A stretch of DNA of 64,000 bases from Lentzea fradiae (GTDB taxonomy: Bacteria; Actinomycetota; Actinomycetes; Mycobacteriales; Pseudonocardiaceae): NCBI RefSeq assembly GCF_900100955.1, contig NZ_FNCC01000001.1, positions 620,001 to 684,000 on the forward strand, given 5' to 3'. Positions 7,405 through 16,174 of this stretch are shown here, one piece after another (positions within the stretch are counted from its first letter, which is position 1; each line of letters starts with the position of its first letter). The notes under the pieces are model-generated. The model searched no databases. It was not told the DNA's origin and saw only the letters and a program-made list of their open reading frames with translations. The translations under genes were made by a program, and so were the position numbers.

Positions 7405-10400
7405 TCAGCTCAGCGCGACGGTGTCGGTGTGGACGAGGCGGGTGGCGGCGGTGCCGCCGTTGCCGTCGCGGTGCACCTCGAACTCCTCCACGACCAGCCG
7501 CAGCGCGCCCGCACCGGTGGGCAGCGAGACGGTGCCCGACCAGGTGTGGACGCCGTTCTCGCTGGTGGGGGTGGTGATCGTGGTGGCGAAGCCGCCACCG
7601 GCCGGCTGCCAGCGCAGCACCGGGTCCGTCACGCCGTCGAGCTGCCGCTCCACCGTCACCCTGACCTCGTTCAGGCGGCCGGAGTCGGTGAGCAGCGGGC
7701 CGGGGCCGACCAGCTGGACGGTTCGCGTGGAGCCGCTGCCGGTGACGACCACCGTACGGTCGGGGGCGAGCTGGGTGAAGTCCGCGGTCGCCACGGCGGA
7801 CAGGTAGCAGCCGTACAGCGAGTTGGGCTGGTAGCGGGCCAGTGCCAGGCGCACGAACGGGAAGTAGCCCGGCAACGGGTCGTCGCCCGACCTCGTGATG
7901 CGGATGTCGCAGTACCACAGGCCGCGCACCTCGTCGTAGGCCACGTCGTAGGCGGCGAACCGCAGGCCCGTGTCCGGGAACTCCGGCACCGTCATGCCCG
8001 AGCCGGAGCCGTAGACGGCGGCCTGCGGGAAGGAGCTCGGCGTGACGTCGTCGGGCAGGCCGGACGAGTGCATCGTGCCGTCGTTGCCCCACATCGTCAC
8101 CACGCCCTGCATGTGCTCCGGCACGTCCGTGACCACGTCCGGCCACATCAGGACGGCGAGCTTCTCCCCGGCGCCGCTGGAGAACCACGGCCGTTCCAGG
8201 TACACCCGCAGCCCGCCGCCGTGCCGCACGCTCCGGCCGGGCGCCGGGTTCTCCCAGCGGAAGATCGGCACGATCTGACGGATCTTGGGTGCGGCGGGAC
8301 GGGCCGTGCTGGGGATGTTCTGCTCGAAGACCGCGGGGGCGCTGCGGGTCTCCGGGCGGACGAACGACACCTGAAGCGTGCGCGGCGAGGTGAGCCTGCC
8401 GCCGTCCGTGCGGTTGAACGTGCCGTTGGCCGCGTTGGTGACCACGTAGTCGCCGGGTGCCTTGGCCGCGTCGCTTCCCACCGGGCCGGGCAGGTACTGC
8501 TGCCCGGTCTCCTCGTCGACGACGGCCAGGTGGGCGGGGTCGATCGGCACGCCGAGGGTGTGGCTCACGCCGTTGAACGCGACTTCCCGGTGTTCCCGGA
8601 AGAACTCGCTGAAGCGCGTCACCGCCCGCACCTCGTACCGGACGCGGCGGTGCTTGGTGTCGCCGAACTCGTGGCGTGCCTGGAACTCCAGCGTCTCCGT
8701 GTCCGGTGCGGGCCCGTGGGTCCTGTCGACCGTCACGGTGATCGGGGCTGCCCGGAAGTCCTGCACCTGCACCGGGTTCACGCCGTCGTCCACCGGCATC
8801 TGCCAGCGCCCGGCGAACTCCACGCCGCCGCTGCTCTTGCGGCTGATCCTCATGGACGGCCCGAGCACCGCGTGGGTGGAGCCGAGCTGTCCCTCCGCCG
8901 GTCTCCTGGCGGTGACCGAGCTGATGTCCGGCACGGCGAGCGGTGTGCGCACGGCGTGCGTCAGGGTGAGCGTCCTGGCGGGCGTGAACATCCAGTGCCG
9001 CCCACCGACGATCGAGTCCCGCAGAGCGGTGACGTTCACCTGGTCGGCCGGATGGGCGGCGTTCCAGGCGGTCGCGGCTTTCTCGACCAACGGCCACAGC
9101 GCCATCAGGTCGAGGTCGCCGCTGTCGAACTGGGTGGAGAGCTGGAGCTGGTAGCTGTCGCCCGGCATCAGCCGCACGGTCAGCACGCGGCTCGTCCCGT
9201 TCCACGACCAGCCGGGTGTGCCCTGCTGCAGGCGCAGGCGGAAACCCTTGACGTCGGGCCAGGCGGTGCCCGTGGGCTGGCCGATCGTGAACGTCGTGGT
9301 GCTGCCGGGGAGCCCGCGCACCAGGACGCGCCGGGCCAGCGGTTCCGGCAGGTAGGGAACGGGCAGCGTGTCGGTGTCGTAGTACCAGTGGTCGTCCGCC
9401 GGTGCGGGCAGGGTGTGCGCCGAGGAGTGCTGCTCCAGCACGGCGGCGTCGCGGGCGGCCAGGTCGGCGTACGCGACGGCGTCCATCGGCCTGCCGTCGA
9501 CGGCCCGGTCGAGCATCCCGTGCTGTTCGGCGACCTGGACCGTGCTGCGGGGCGGCAGCACGTGGCGGTCGGCGGTGCCGACGTTCGTGTCGCTGCCCGT
9601 GTTGCCGCGCAACACCATCAGCTCCAGCGACTCGGCCTCGCCCGGCACCGAGCGCAGCAGCACCTCGGGGGCGGGCACCGGTTCGAACCGCCGGAACGTC
9701 TCGGCCGCGGTGGACAGCGCCGAGTCGGTCATCGCGTCGGCCTGCTCGGCGGTCACCGAGTTGCCGGCGATGTCCACGGCGCGCGCCCGCAGCCGGTACC
9801 GCCTGCCGAACCGAAGGCGCGGCAACGCACGGGCGCTGAACTTCGTGCGGAACGGGAAGTCCTTGTCCACCAACCCGTCGTTGTCCGCGAGCCCGTTGTC
9901 ACCGGCGAGTCCCTTGCCGGGGCGGCCGACGGCCAGGCTCCAGCCCGCCCAGTGCATCAGCGACTCCTGGACGTACAGGTCCTGGTCGCCCTCGGCGCCG
10001 GAGGTCGTCGCGGCGGTCTGCGCCGCCGTCTCCTCCAGCACGGCGACCTCGTCGCCGGTGCGGTCGAACATGTAGGCGCCGTCACGCCACATCAGGGAGA
10101 ACCACCTGCCGGTCGTCTCGTCGCGCACGTCCCACCGGTAGCCCCGCACCACGTCGTCGGCGCTGAGCGCGATGTCGTCGGTGATCTTCCAGCCGTCCTG
10201 CCGGAACGCGGCGTCGTTGTTCTTGCGGTTGCGGTCGATCGTCTCGGCCAGCCGGGCCGCCCGCGACAGCCTGCCGACCGAGAACCCGGCCGTGTGCAGC
10301 GAGGGGAGGGCTTGCCGGTCCGGGGTGGCCGAGCTGCGCTTGAGCACCTGCCCGCCCTGCTCGTAGCGGGCGCGGGTCACGGTGTCGGCGAACTGGCGCA

Positions 10401-11469
10401 CGGCGAGCGCCGCGCTGTCCGGGTCGACCTGCACCACGGCGAACCGGTCGGTGTCGCCCACGAGCAGCATCCCGTCGCGCAGGTCGCTGCCGGAGTCCTG
10501 CGGGACCGCGGTGAACACGTGCCGGACGCCCTTGCCGACCTTGCACCGCATGGTGGGCCGCACGTGCACGTCGGCTTCCTTGCCCAGCACCGGTTTCAGG
10601 TCGGTGACCACGCGGACCGCCATCACCCGCTCGTTGCCGCGGACCAGGCTCAGCAGCGCGGGGTCGGCCGACTCGAAGTCGAGCACCAGGCCGAGCAGCC
10701 GCTGGAGGTGGTCGTACTCGCGGGTCATCGAGACGACCTGGTGGAAGTCGAGCTTCGGCTGGGTGAGCTTCGGCGGGTCCCCGGCGGGTGGCTGCTCCCG
10801 CCTGCGGTGGAACCGCTCGGCCTGAAGGAAGGACAACGCGATGCCGTCGGCGGTCGTGGCGTCGCCCGGCCGGAACGGCACCGCCCACCTGATCGGCTTC
10901 TGCGGCCCGCCGGGGCCGAGGTCGAACAGCTGCTCCAGCTCCTCGCGCAGCCGTTGCTTGCGCAGCAGCCCCGGCCCGGTCCTGTCGCTGTCGAACTCGA
11001 ACCCGACGGGGCCGAACCCGTCGGCAGCGGCCAGCGCGTCGAGCGTGGGGTGCTCCTCGGCGTACCGCGCGCCGAACCGGCCGTAGCGCTCGTGCACGAA
11101 GTCGCGCACGTGCCGGGTGGGGTAGGACCGGAGCCGGCGTTCGGCGAGCTTCGGCAGGGCGTGCCCCGCGACGTGCGACGACAGGGCGAACAACGCCGTC
11201 CAGCGGGCGCTGACCGGCTTGGACACGCGGGTGGCGGAGACGCGCAGGGGGCTGCCGCCCTGGCCGGAGAGGTCGGTGAGCTCCAGCCCGAACGTCGCCG
11301 CGGACACCGTGGCCGGCCAGTCCTGCCAGTCGGGGAAGTCCCGCAGCGTGCCGGACGCGTTCGGCGCGGTGGTCAGCCGCGGTGCGACGTGCACCGAGAA
11401 GAAGACCTTGTCCAGGCCCGCGGCGATCCCGTTGGGCAGCACGGTCCAGGTGATGGTCTGACTGGTCAT
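7405..11469 (-). CDS. Large uncharacterised protein of the Tat operon (1354 aa)
   Basis: ATG at 11469 (MTSQTITWTVLPNGI) lies 2 bp after the stop of the upstream gene (TGA-TC-ATG). The frame stays open further upstream but there it overlaps the upstream gene and is a shadow. The sequence is 1354 residues, rich in predicted strands, with no signal peptide, no transmembrane helix and no enzyme motif I recognise. It contains long hydrophilic beta-type stretches and a C-terminal region ('VRLVVEEFEVHRDGNG'-like) that looks like a beta-sandwich. Because it has no export signal yet sits between a Tat substrate and TatA, I infer that it forms a complex with the 1063-residue protein and may be exported by hitchhiking. 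Function unknown. Confidence 0.8.
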   Translation of the reverse strand: MTSQTITWTVLPNGIAAGLDKVFFSVHVAPRLTTAPNASGTLRDFPDWQDWPATVSAATFGLELTDLSGQGGSPLRVSATRVSKPVSARWTALFALSSHVAGHALPKLAERRLRSYPTRHVRDFVHERYGRFGARYAEEHPTLDALAAADGFGPVGFEFDSDRTGPGLLRKQRLREELEQLFDLGPGGPQKPIRWAVPFRPGDATTADGIALSFLQAERFHRRREQPPAGDPPKLTQPKLDFHQVVSMTREYDHLQRLLGLVLDFESADPALLSLVRGNERVMAVRVVTDLKPVLGKEADVHVRPTMRCKVGKGVRHVFTAVPQDSGSDLRDGMLLVGDTDRFAVVQVDPDSAALAVRQFADTVTRARYEQGGQVLKRSSATPDRQALPSLHTAGFSVGRLSRAARLAETIDRNRKNNDAAFRQDGWKITDDIALSADDVVRGYRWDVRDETTGRWFSLMWRDGAYMFDRTGDEVAVLEETAAQTAATTSGAEGDQDLYVQESLMHWAGWSLAVGRPGKGLAGDNGLADNDGLVDKDFPFRTKFSARALPRLRFGRRYRLRARAVDIAGNSVTAEQADAMTDSALSTAAETFRRFEPVPAPEVLLRSVPGEAESLELMVLRGNTGSDTNVGTADRHVLPPRSTVQVAEQHGMLDRAVDGRPMDAVAYADLAARDAAVLEQHSSAHTLPAPADDHWYYDTDTLPVPYLPEPLARRVLVRGLPGSTTTFTIGQPTGTAWPDVKGFRLRLQQGTPGWSWNGTSRVLTVRLMPGDSYQLQLSTQFDSGDLDLMALWPLVEKAATAWNAAHPADQVNVTALRDSIVGGRHWMFTPARTLTLTHAVRTPLAVPDISSVTARRPAEGQLGSTHAVLGPSMRISRKSSGGVEFAGRWQMPVDDGVNPVQVQDFRAAPITVTVDRTHGPAPDTETLEFQARHEFGDTKHRRVRYEVRAVTRFSEFFREHREVAFNGVSHTLGVPIDPAHLAVVDEETGQQYLPGPVGSDAAKAPGDYVVTNAANGTFNRTDGGRLTSPRTLQVSFVRPETRSAPAVFEQNIPSTARPAAPKIRQIVPIFRWENPAPGRSVRHGGGLRVYLERPWFSSGAGEKLAVLMWPDVVTDVPEHMQGVVTMWGNDGTMHSSGLPDDVTPSSFPQAAVYGSGSGMTVPEFPDTGLRFAAYDVAYDEVRGLWYCDIRITRSGDDPLPGYFPFVRLALARYQPNSLYGCYLSAVATADFTQLAPDRTVVVTGSGSTRTVQLVGPGPLLTDSGRLNEVRVTVERQLDGVTDPVLRWQPAGGGFATTITTPTSENGVHTWSGTVSLPTGAGALRLVVEEFEVHRDGNGGTAATRLVHTDTVALS

Positions 11470-11471
11470 GA

Positions 11472-14400
11472 TCAGGCTCCCACGGGGGCGAACGCGGCGC
11501 AGTAGCCCGCCCAGTCCTGCTGGGTGAAGGCGGCGCCGAACGGGTGAGCGGGGATCGCGGGCGCGGCGGCCAGTGCCCGGCGCTGCCCGGCGGCGGAGCG
11601 CTTCGCCGCGGGCGGCGGGCTCTTGGCGAACTCGCGCTGGGTGCGGAAGGTGTGCGTCTCGCTGATGAAGAAGCACTCGATGGAGACCGTCACGTACGCC
11701 TCGCCGAACAGCACCGAGCTGCCGTCGGTCTTCTGCAGGTAGGTGAGGCCCATGTAGAACTCGACCGACACGGTGCAGATGCCGAAGATCTTCAACGCCC
11801 CGCGGATCCGCAGGAACGCGGCGAGGCCGACCTGCTGGCGCACCACCTCCGCGCCGTTCTCGGTGACCTTGACCTTCTCCAGCAGGTAGGTGATGCCGCC
11901 TGCGACCTCGACGACACCGGAGCCGATGCCCACGTCCAGCGACATCCCCGCCCCGAAGACGAAGCCGATCTCCAGCCGTTCCATCCCGTCGGCGCCCAGC
12001 ACCACGTCCACGTGGCCGCCGCCGTTGAACCCGAAGACGCGCAGCTGGAACGGCCGTTCGCGGCTGTTGAGCCCGAAGCTGAGCCGCACCGGCGTGCCGT
12101 CGAACGGCAGCTCCACGGCGGCGCGGAACGCGAGCTCGGTGATCGCCATCGGGCCCAGCGAGATCTCCGGCAGCTGGAACCGCAGCCCCGCCTTGACGCT
12201 CGCCGTCGACGCGGTGATCTCCAGCTTGCCGCCCAGGAACGAGAACTTCTCGGCGATGTCCTGCACCCACTGGAGGCTCTTCTGGAAGTTCACCCGCCGC
12301 ACGTGGCAGTCCACCTGCGTCTTCGCGCCGCTGGCCGAGGCGTAGCGCAGGTAGTCGAACTCCAGGCTGACCCAGTGGTTCGGCTTGCCGAGCAGGTACA
12401 GCGTGAAGTCCCGCAGCTCGGCGTTGAGACGGACACCGGACTCCGCGCCGTCCCGGTAGGGGGTGCTGTAGACGGAGCTGAGGATCAGCGGGTGCGGCGT
12501 CGACTGCCCCGGCTCGAACCCCGGCGCCGCCTTCACCTTCGGCATCCAGTACATCGACCACTCGTCGACCCCGAGCTCCGGCACGCGGCGGTGACCCATC
12601 TTGGGCACCAGGTCCGAGTTGGCCAGTGAACCCTCCGGCGACGGCAGCAGGTCCTTGAGCGGCAGACCGCCGAGGAACTTGGCCTTGCCGCCGTCACCGA
12701 ACAGCAGCGCCGGGTCGTACTGGTCCTTCGCCACGTCGATCGGCCAGGCGGTGCCGGGCCCGTACTTGGCCGAGATCGACTGGATGTCACCGGCGGGGGT
12801 CGCCAGGCCGCCGGTCGTGGCGGGGGAGACCGCGAGAGGCGTCGGCGGCGCGGACGAGTGCAGCGCCAGGAAGACGCCGCCGGCGTTCGCTCCGCTTCCC
12901 ATGCCGCTGTCCAGGTAGGGCTGGGCGAACTCGAACGCCGTCGCGGGCAGCGCGGCGCCGGTCACCGCGGAGACCTCGGGCAGCCGCAGCACCGCCCGTT
13001 CCATGCGCGGCTGGAACGGGGCCCTGCCGGTCGCCGAGGACAGGACGCGGGAGTGCAGCACGATCCGGTCCACGGTGGCGGTGGTGCTGCCCGCCGGGTG
13101 CGTGCCGCGGTGCGCCAGGGCGATCTTGCGGCCCGCCGTGTCGATGGTGCGCAGGGCGACGGCGTCGGGGGACGTGCCGGTGTTGTGGGCGTTGCGGATG
13201 CCGTTGAGCAGGCTGGTGGAGGTGGTCGTGGAGCCCGGCACGAACACGACCGGCGCGGTGAAGTCGACCTCGCCGCCTTCGTGGTCGATGCCGCGCAGGT
13301 GGAACAGGAACGGCGTCGTCGGCGCGGTCGCGGCCTTCGGCACGAAGGAGGCGTACGTCCCGGTGGGTTTCGCCGGGTCGGCGAAGTCCTTGAAGGCGGC
13401 CAGCTCCGGCGTCCTGCGGGTGAGCACGCGGATCGCGGCGAACGGCAGCTCACGGCCGTCCTTCTCGAGCGCTTCGTCGTTCCAGTAGGTGACCGTGGGC
13501 TGCTGCACCACGACGTACTGGGTCTGGCGCAGGTAGGCGTACCACGGGCCGGGACTGCCGTCGGGGTTCGGTCGGCGGGCCACCCGGCGTTCGGCGACCT
13601 GGATCAGGGAGGCGCGGTGGCCGTAGGGCCACAGGTACCCCGCGTCCTCGGTGCGCACCTCGTGGTCGCGGCCCAGGGTGGCGCGGTGCCGCCAGCCCAC
13701 GAGCTGCAGGTCGGCGGTGGGGCGGTAGTTCCACCGGCCCTCGGCCTCGAAGCTCGCGCCGAGGCTGCTCAGCGTCAGCCCGGACACCTCGACCGGCTTG
13801 GGCAGCGACGGGTCGACCCCGTTGCGCAGCGCCGGGTCGGCCGACAACCGGACGATGGAGAACCGCTGCTTCGGCGTCAGCACGTGCGTGATGTCCTCGG
13901 AGGAGGGCACGGAGGACGGGGAACGCACCCACGCCGCCATCTGCGGGTCGGCGAGCCAGATCGCCCGCATCTCGCGGGCCCGCGGGTCGTCGTCGACCAC
14001 TGCCCCGTTCCTGGCACCGAGCCGGGTGTGCCACAGCTCGGTCCAGTCGTTGCGGGTCACCGGCGTGGTCGCGTGCTTCCAGCCCTCGGTCTCGTCCGGC
14101 GACAACAGCATCCGCCACGGCAGCTCCAGCGCGGTCTCCGTGTCGATGGGCGCCACCAGCGCGGACGCGGTCTGCGTGGTGGTGGCGGTCGGGGCCAGCC
14201 TGGGGACGAACGCCGTCCACGCCAGCAGCGCGTCGACCGTCAGCGCCATCGGCAGCGCCGAGGTGATGTCGAAGGCGAGGCGGCTCGGTCCCGAGACCCT
14301 GGTGGGCAACGGCAGGTCACCCAGGCCGAGCCGGTTCGTCAGCGTCCGCTCCAGCACCGCCTGCGGCGGGAAGTGCACCACCAGGTACGCGCCGCCCGAG

Positions 14401-14663
14401 CCGACCTTGCGCAGCTGCGCGCCGGACACGTCGGCGTTGAACAGGTCGATCCGCAGGTTGAGCGAGTCCTCCCGGCGCCGCAGGTGCAGCGTCCGGGTGG
14501 CGGTGGCGGTCAGCGCGTAGCCGGCGGTCGCGTCACCGGGCGCCGTGCCCCCGGACCTGGCGACCGCCAGCACCAGGCCACCCGCACCCGTCAGATACAG
14601 GAACCGGCGGCGGCTGACGGTCTTGCCCTGGTCGTCCCGCGCCGGCAGTTCGTTCTCACTCAT
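11472..14663 (-). CDS. Large Tat-exported uncharacterised protein (1063 aa)
   Basis: The N-terminus carries a twin-arginine signal: SRRRFLYLTG at residues 17-26, then a hydrophobic 'AGGLVLAVA' region. The remainder is about 1000 residues of predicted beta-rich sequence. The C-terminal 250 residues show repeated alternating amphipathic strands (FGAGMSLDVGIGSGVVEVAG, GLAAFLRIRGALKIFG, VSVEFYMGLTYLQ, AYVTVSIECFFISET) like a layered beta structure seen in other very large uncharacterised bacterial proteins. No catalytic motif found. ATG 14663 has AGGA upstream. First gene of the operon with the 1354-residue protein and TatA. Role in a folded, exported cell-surface or secreted complex is inferred. 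Confidence 0.82.
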   Translation of the reverse strand: MSENELPARDDQGKTVSRRRFLYLTGAGGLVLAVARSGGTAPGDATAGYALTATATRTLHLRRREDSLNLRIDLFNADVSGAQLRKVGSGGAYLVVHFPPQAVLERTLTNRLGLGDLPLPTRVSGPSRLAFDITSALPMALTVDALLAWTAFVPRLAPTATTTQTASALVAPIDTETALELPWRMLLSPDETEGWKHATTPVTRNDWTELWHTRLGARNGAVVDDDPRAREMRAIWLADPQMAAWVRSPSSVPSSEDITHVLTPKQRFSIVRLSADPALRNGVDPSLPKPVEVSGLTLSSLGASFEAEGRWNYRPTADLQLVGWRHRATLGRDHEVRTEDAGYLWPYGHRASLIQVAERRVARRPNPDGSPGPWYAYLRQTQYVVVQQPTVTYWNDEALEKDGRELPFAAIRVLTRRTPELAAFKDFADPAKPTGTYASFVPKAATAPTTPFLFHLRGIDHEGGEVDFTAPVVFVPGSTTTSTSLLNGIRNAHNTGTSPDAVALRTIDTAGRKIALAHRGTHPAGSTTATVDRIVLHSRVLSSATGRAPFQPRMERAVLRLPEVSAVTGAALPATAFEFAQPYLDSGMGSGANAGGVFLALHSSAPPTPLAVSPATTGGLATPAGDIQSISAKYGPGTAWPIDVAKDQYDPALLFGDGGKAKFLGGLPLKDLLPSPEGSLANSDLVPKMGHRRVPELGVDEWSMYWMPKVKAAPGFEPGQSTPHPLILSSVYSTPYRDGAESGVRLNAELRDFTLYLLGKPNHWVSLEFDYLRYASASGAKTQVDCHVRRVNFQKSLQWVQDIAEKFSFLGGKLEITASTASVKAGLRFQLPEISLGPMAITELAFRAAVELPFDGTPVRLSFGLNSRERPFQLRVFGFNGGGHVDVVLGADGMERLEIGFVFGAGMSLDVGIGSGVVEVAGGITYLLEKVKVTENGAEVVRQQVGLAAFLRIRGALKIFGICTVSVEFYMGLTYLQKTDGSSVLFGEAYVTVSIECFFISETHTFRTQREFAKSPPPAAKRSAAGQRRALAAAPAIPAHPFGAAFTQQDWAGYCAAFAPVGA

Positions 14664-14889
14664 CCGTCGTCCTCACCACGTCCGGGATGTACGCATCGCC
14701 CCAATGTCGTGCGGGCCCTCGCGAGGCGGCAGATCCACTACCCGGTGGCCTGCACAGGTCCACTGCCGCAGTGAGCACTGGCCCGGTGGGAAGCCCGCGT
14801 TTGCGGACCTGTCGTGGCCGGGTGGACGCCCACAGGATGACGACGCGCGGCGAAGGGCCGCGCATCCGAGGAACGAACGAGGGGGCTCG

Positions 14890-15252
14890 ATGAAAAATCT
14901 CCTGCGCAAGGCGGGAAAGGCCGCGGTGGCGGGCGCGCTGGCGCTCGGCGTCGTGGCGGGCTCGGCGGTGGCGGCCACCGCGGCGCCACCCGGATCGGTG
15001 ATCTTGTCCACGCCGAAGCGGAACCTGTACTGCACCCTGGGCACCAGCACGACGGCGGGCTTCACCCACGGTGCCGCGTCCTGCTACAACGGCCTGTGGC
15101 CCGCTGAGGCAGGCTGGTGGATCGTCGTGACGTGCGTCGGTGGGTCCACGGCGACCAGCGGCCTCGTGGCGTCCTCGCCCTACCAGTGGAACTCGGTGAG
15201 CGCGGGCTGGTGCTGGTACGGCGTCGCGGACATCTCCGTCCGGGAGCCGTGA
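14890..15252 (+). CDS. Small secreted four-cysteine protein (120 aa)
   Basis: ATG at 14890 after GAGGGGG. Residues 1-32 form a Sec signal peptide (MKNLLRKAGKAAVAGALALG then a stretch ending ATAA). The mature part of about 88 residues has four cysteines (48, 65, 82, 108), suggesting two disulphides, and many aromatic residues (WWIVV, YQWNS, WCWYG). It does not match a family I can name; the size and pattern recall small secreted inhibitors or beta-sandwich proteins. It is divergent from the Tat operon over about 225 bp and is followed by a strong hairpin. Confidence 0.7.
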   Translation: MKNLLRKAGKAAVAGALALGVVAGSAVAATAAPPGSVILSTPKRNLYCTLGTSTTAGFTHGAASCYNGLWPAEAGWWIVVTCVGGSTATSGLVASSPYQWNSVSAGWCWYGVADISVREP

Positions 15253-15556
15253 CCGGGCTCGGGCGGCTCTCGTGCCGGGTGTGCCGGGTTCGGCACACCC
15301 GGCACCCTTCTGCGTCCACATCGGACGGTTTTGCGAAGTCGCGGGTTCTCCCGCCGACCGTCCCGCTTGGACTTCCGTCGATGAGCCGGGAACCGATCGC
15401 GCTGTTTCCCCGACTACTGGTGCGTGACGAGCTGGAGTGCGCCCGTGGCCGTGGCCGGATCCGGGCGGATGTTGGCTTCGCGGCCACTTCTCGGCGTCGT
15501 GGCGGACGGTGACGATGGGGGTCGTCAACGGTCACCGGTCGTGAGGGAGGCTGGTC
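15253..15556. other. Intergenic region before the ABC transporter operon
   Basis: Apart from the terminator at 15272-15305 I see no gene. It should hold the promoter of the DJ-1/ABC operon. No IdeR/DmdR-like (TTAGGTTAGG) or Zur-like element is visible, so metal control is not shown by the sequence. Confidence 0.5.
15272..15305 (+). terminator. Hairpin terminator after the four-cysteine protein gene
   Basis: A perfect 14-base inverted repeat, GTGCCGGGTGTGCC and GGCACACCCGGCAC, around a 6-base loop, 19 bp after the stop at 15252. Confidence 0.75.
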
Positions 15557-16174
15557 TTGCGGGTCCACATCGTCGTCTTCGACGGCATGGACGACCTGGA
15601 CGTCGTCGGGCCGTTCGCGGTGCTGGGCATGGCCGGACGGGCCGGGCTGGGGGTGAGCGTGCGGCTGACCGCGCCCGGTGACCCGCCGCACGCGACCACC
15701 AGGGGCGGGTTGCCGCTGCACCCGGAACCGTGGGCGCCGCGGGACGCGGACGTGCTCCTCGTGCCGGGTGGCGGGTACGGGCAGGGGGACGGCGCCGGTG
15801 TGCGTGCCGAGATCGCCGAGGGACGGGTGCCGGCCGCGCTGGCCGACGCCGTCCGGCCGGACCTCGTGCTGGCATCGGTGTGCACGGGTGCGTTGCTGCT
15901 GGCGGCGGCCGGGGTGGTGACAGGACGCCCGTGCACCACGCACCACCGGGCGGTCGGCGACCTGGTCGAAGCCGGTGGGGTGCACGTCGACGCACGGGTG
16001 GTCGACGACGGTGACCTGGTGACGGCCGGTGGCGTCACGTCCGGGCTGGACCTGGCGCTGTGGCTGGTGGAGAGGTTCCGCGGGCCCGACGCGGCGGAAC
16101 GGGTGCAAAGCGCCCTGGAGTACGAAAGGCGCGAACCGCTGTGGCTGCGTGCCGGGGAAGTGGCGGCGCGATGA
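15557..16174 (+). CDS. DJ-1/PfpI family protein, isonitrile-hydratase-like
   Basis: 205 residues from TTG 15557, chosen because GGGAGG lies just upstream and the protein then begins MRVHIVVFDGMDDLDVVGPF, the typical first strand and helix of the family. The nucleophile elbow is 'ASVCTGALLLAAAG' with Cys109, followed by 'CTTHH', close to the 'CTGxLxLxxAG...TTHW' pattern shared by isonitrile hydratase (InhA) and GlxA-type regulators. There is no DNA-binding domain, so this is an enzyme-like stand-alone member. Its stop overlaps the ATG of the solute-binding lipoprotein (ATGA), so it is the first gene of the importer operon and may process the imported chelate or a related small molecule (inference). 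Confidence 0.78.
   Translation: MRVHIVVFDGMDDLDVVGPFAVLGMAGRAGLGVSVRLTAPGDPPHATTRGGLPLHPEPWAPRDADVLLVPGGGYGQGDGAGVRAEIAEGRVPAALADAVRPDLVLASVCTGALLLAAAGVVTGRPCTTHHRAVGDLVEAGGVHVDARVVDDGDLVTAGGVTSGLDLALWLVERFRGPDAAERVQSALEYERREPLWLRAGEVAAR

Noticed and set aside
11470-12561. N-terminal extension of the 1354-residue protein
   Set aside because: It lies antisense-free but out of frame within the 1063-residue gene, has low-complexity Arg/Gly/Ala sequence, and ATG 11469 follows the upstream stop by 2 bp.
15253-15556. Zur or iron box before the importer operon
   Set aside because: No sequence close to either consensus was found by eye; a position-weight-matrix scan would be decisive.
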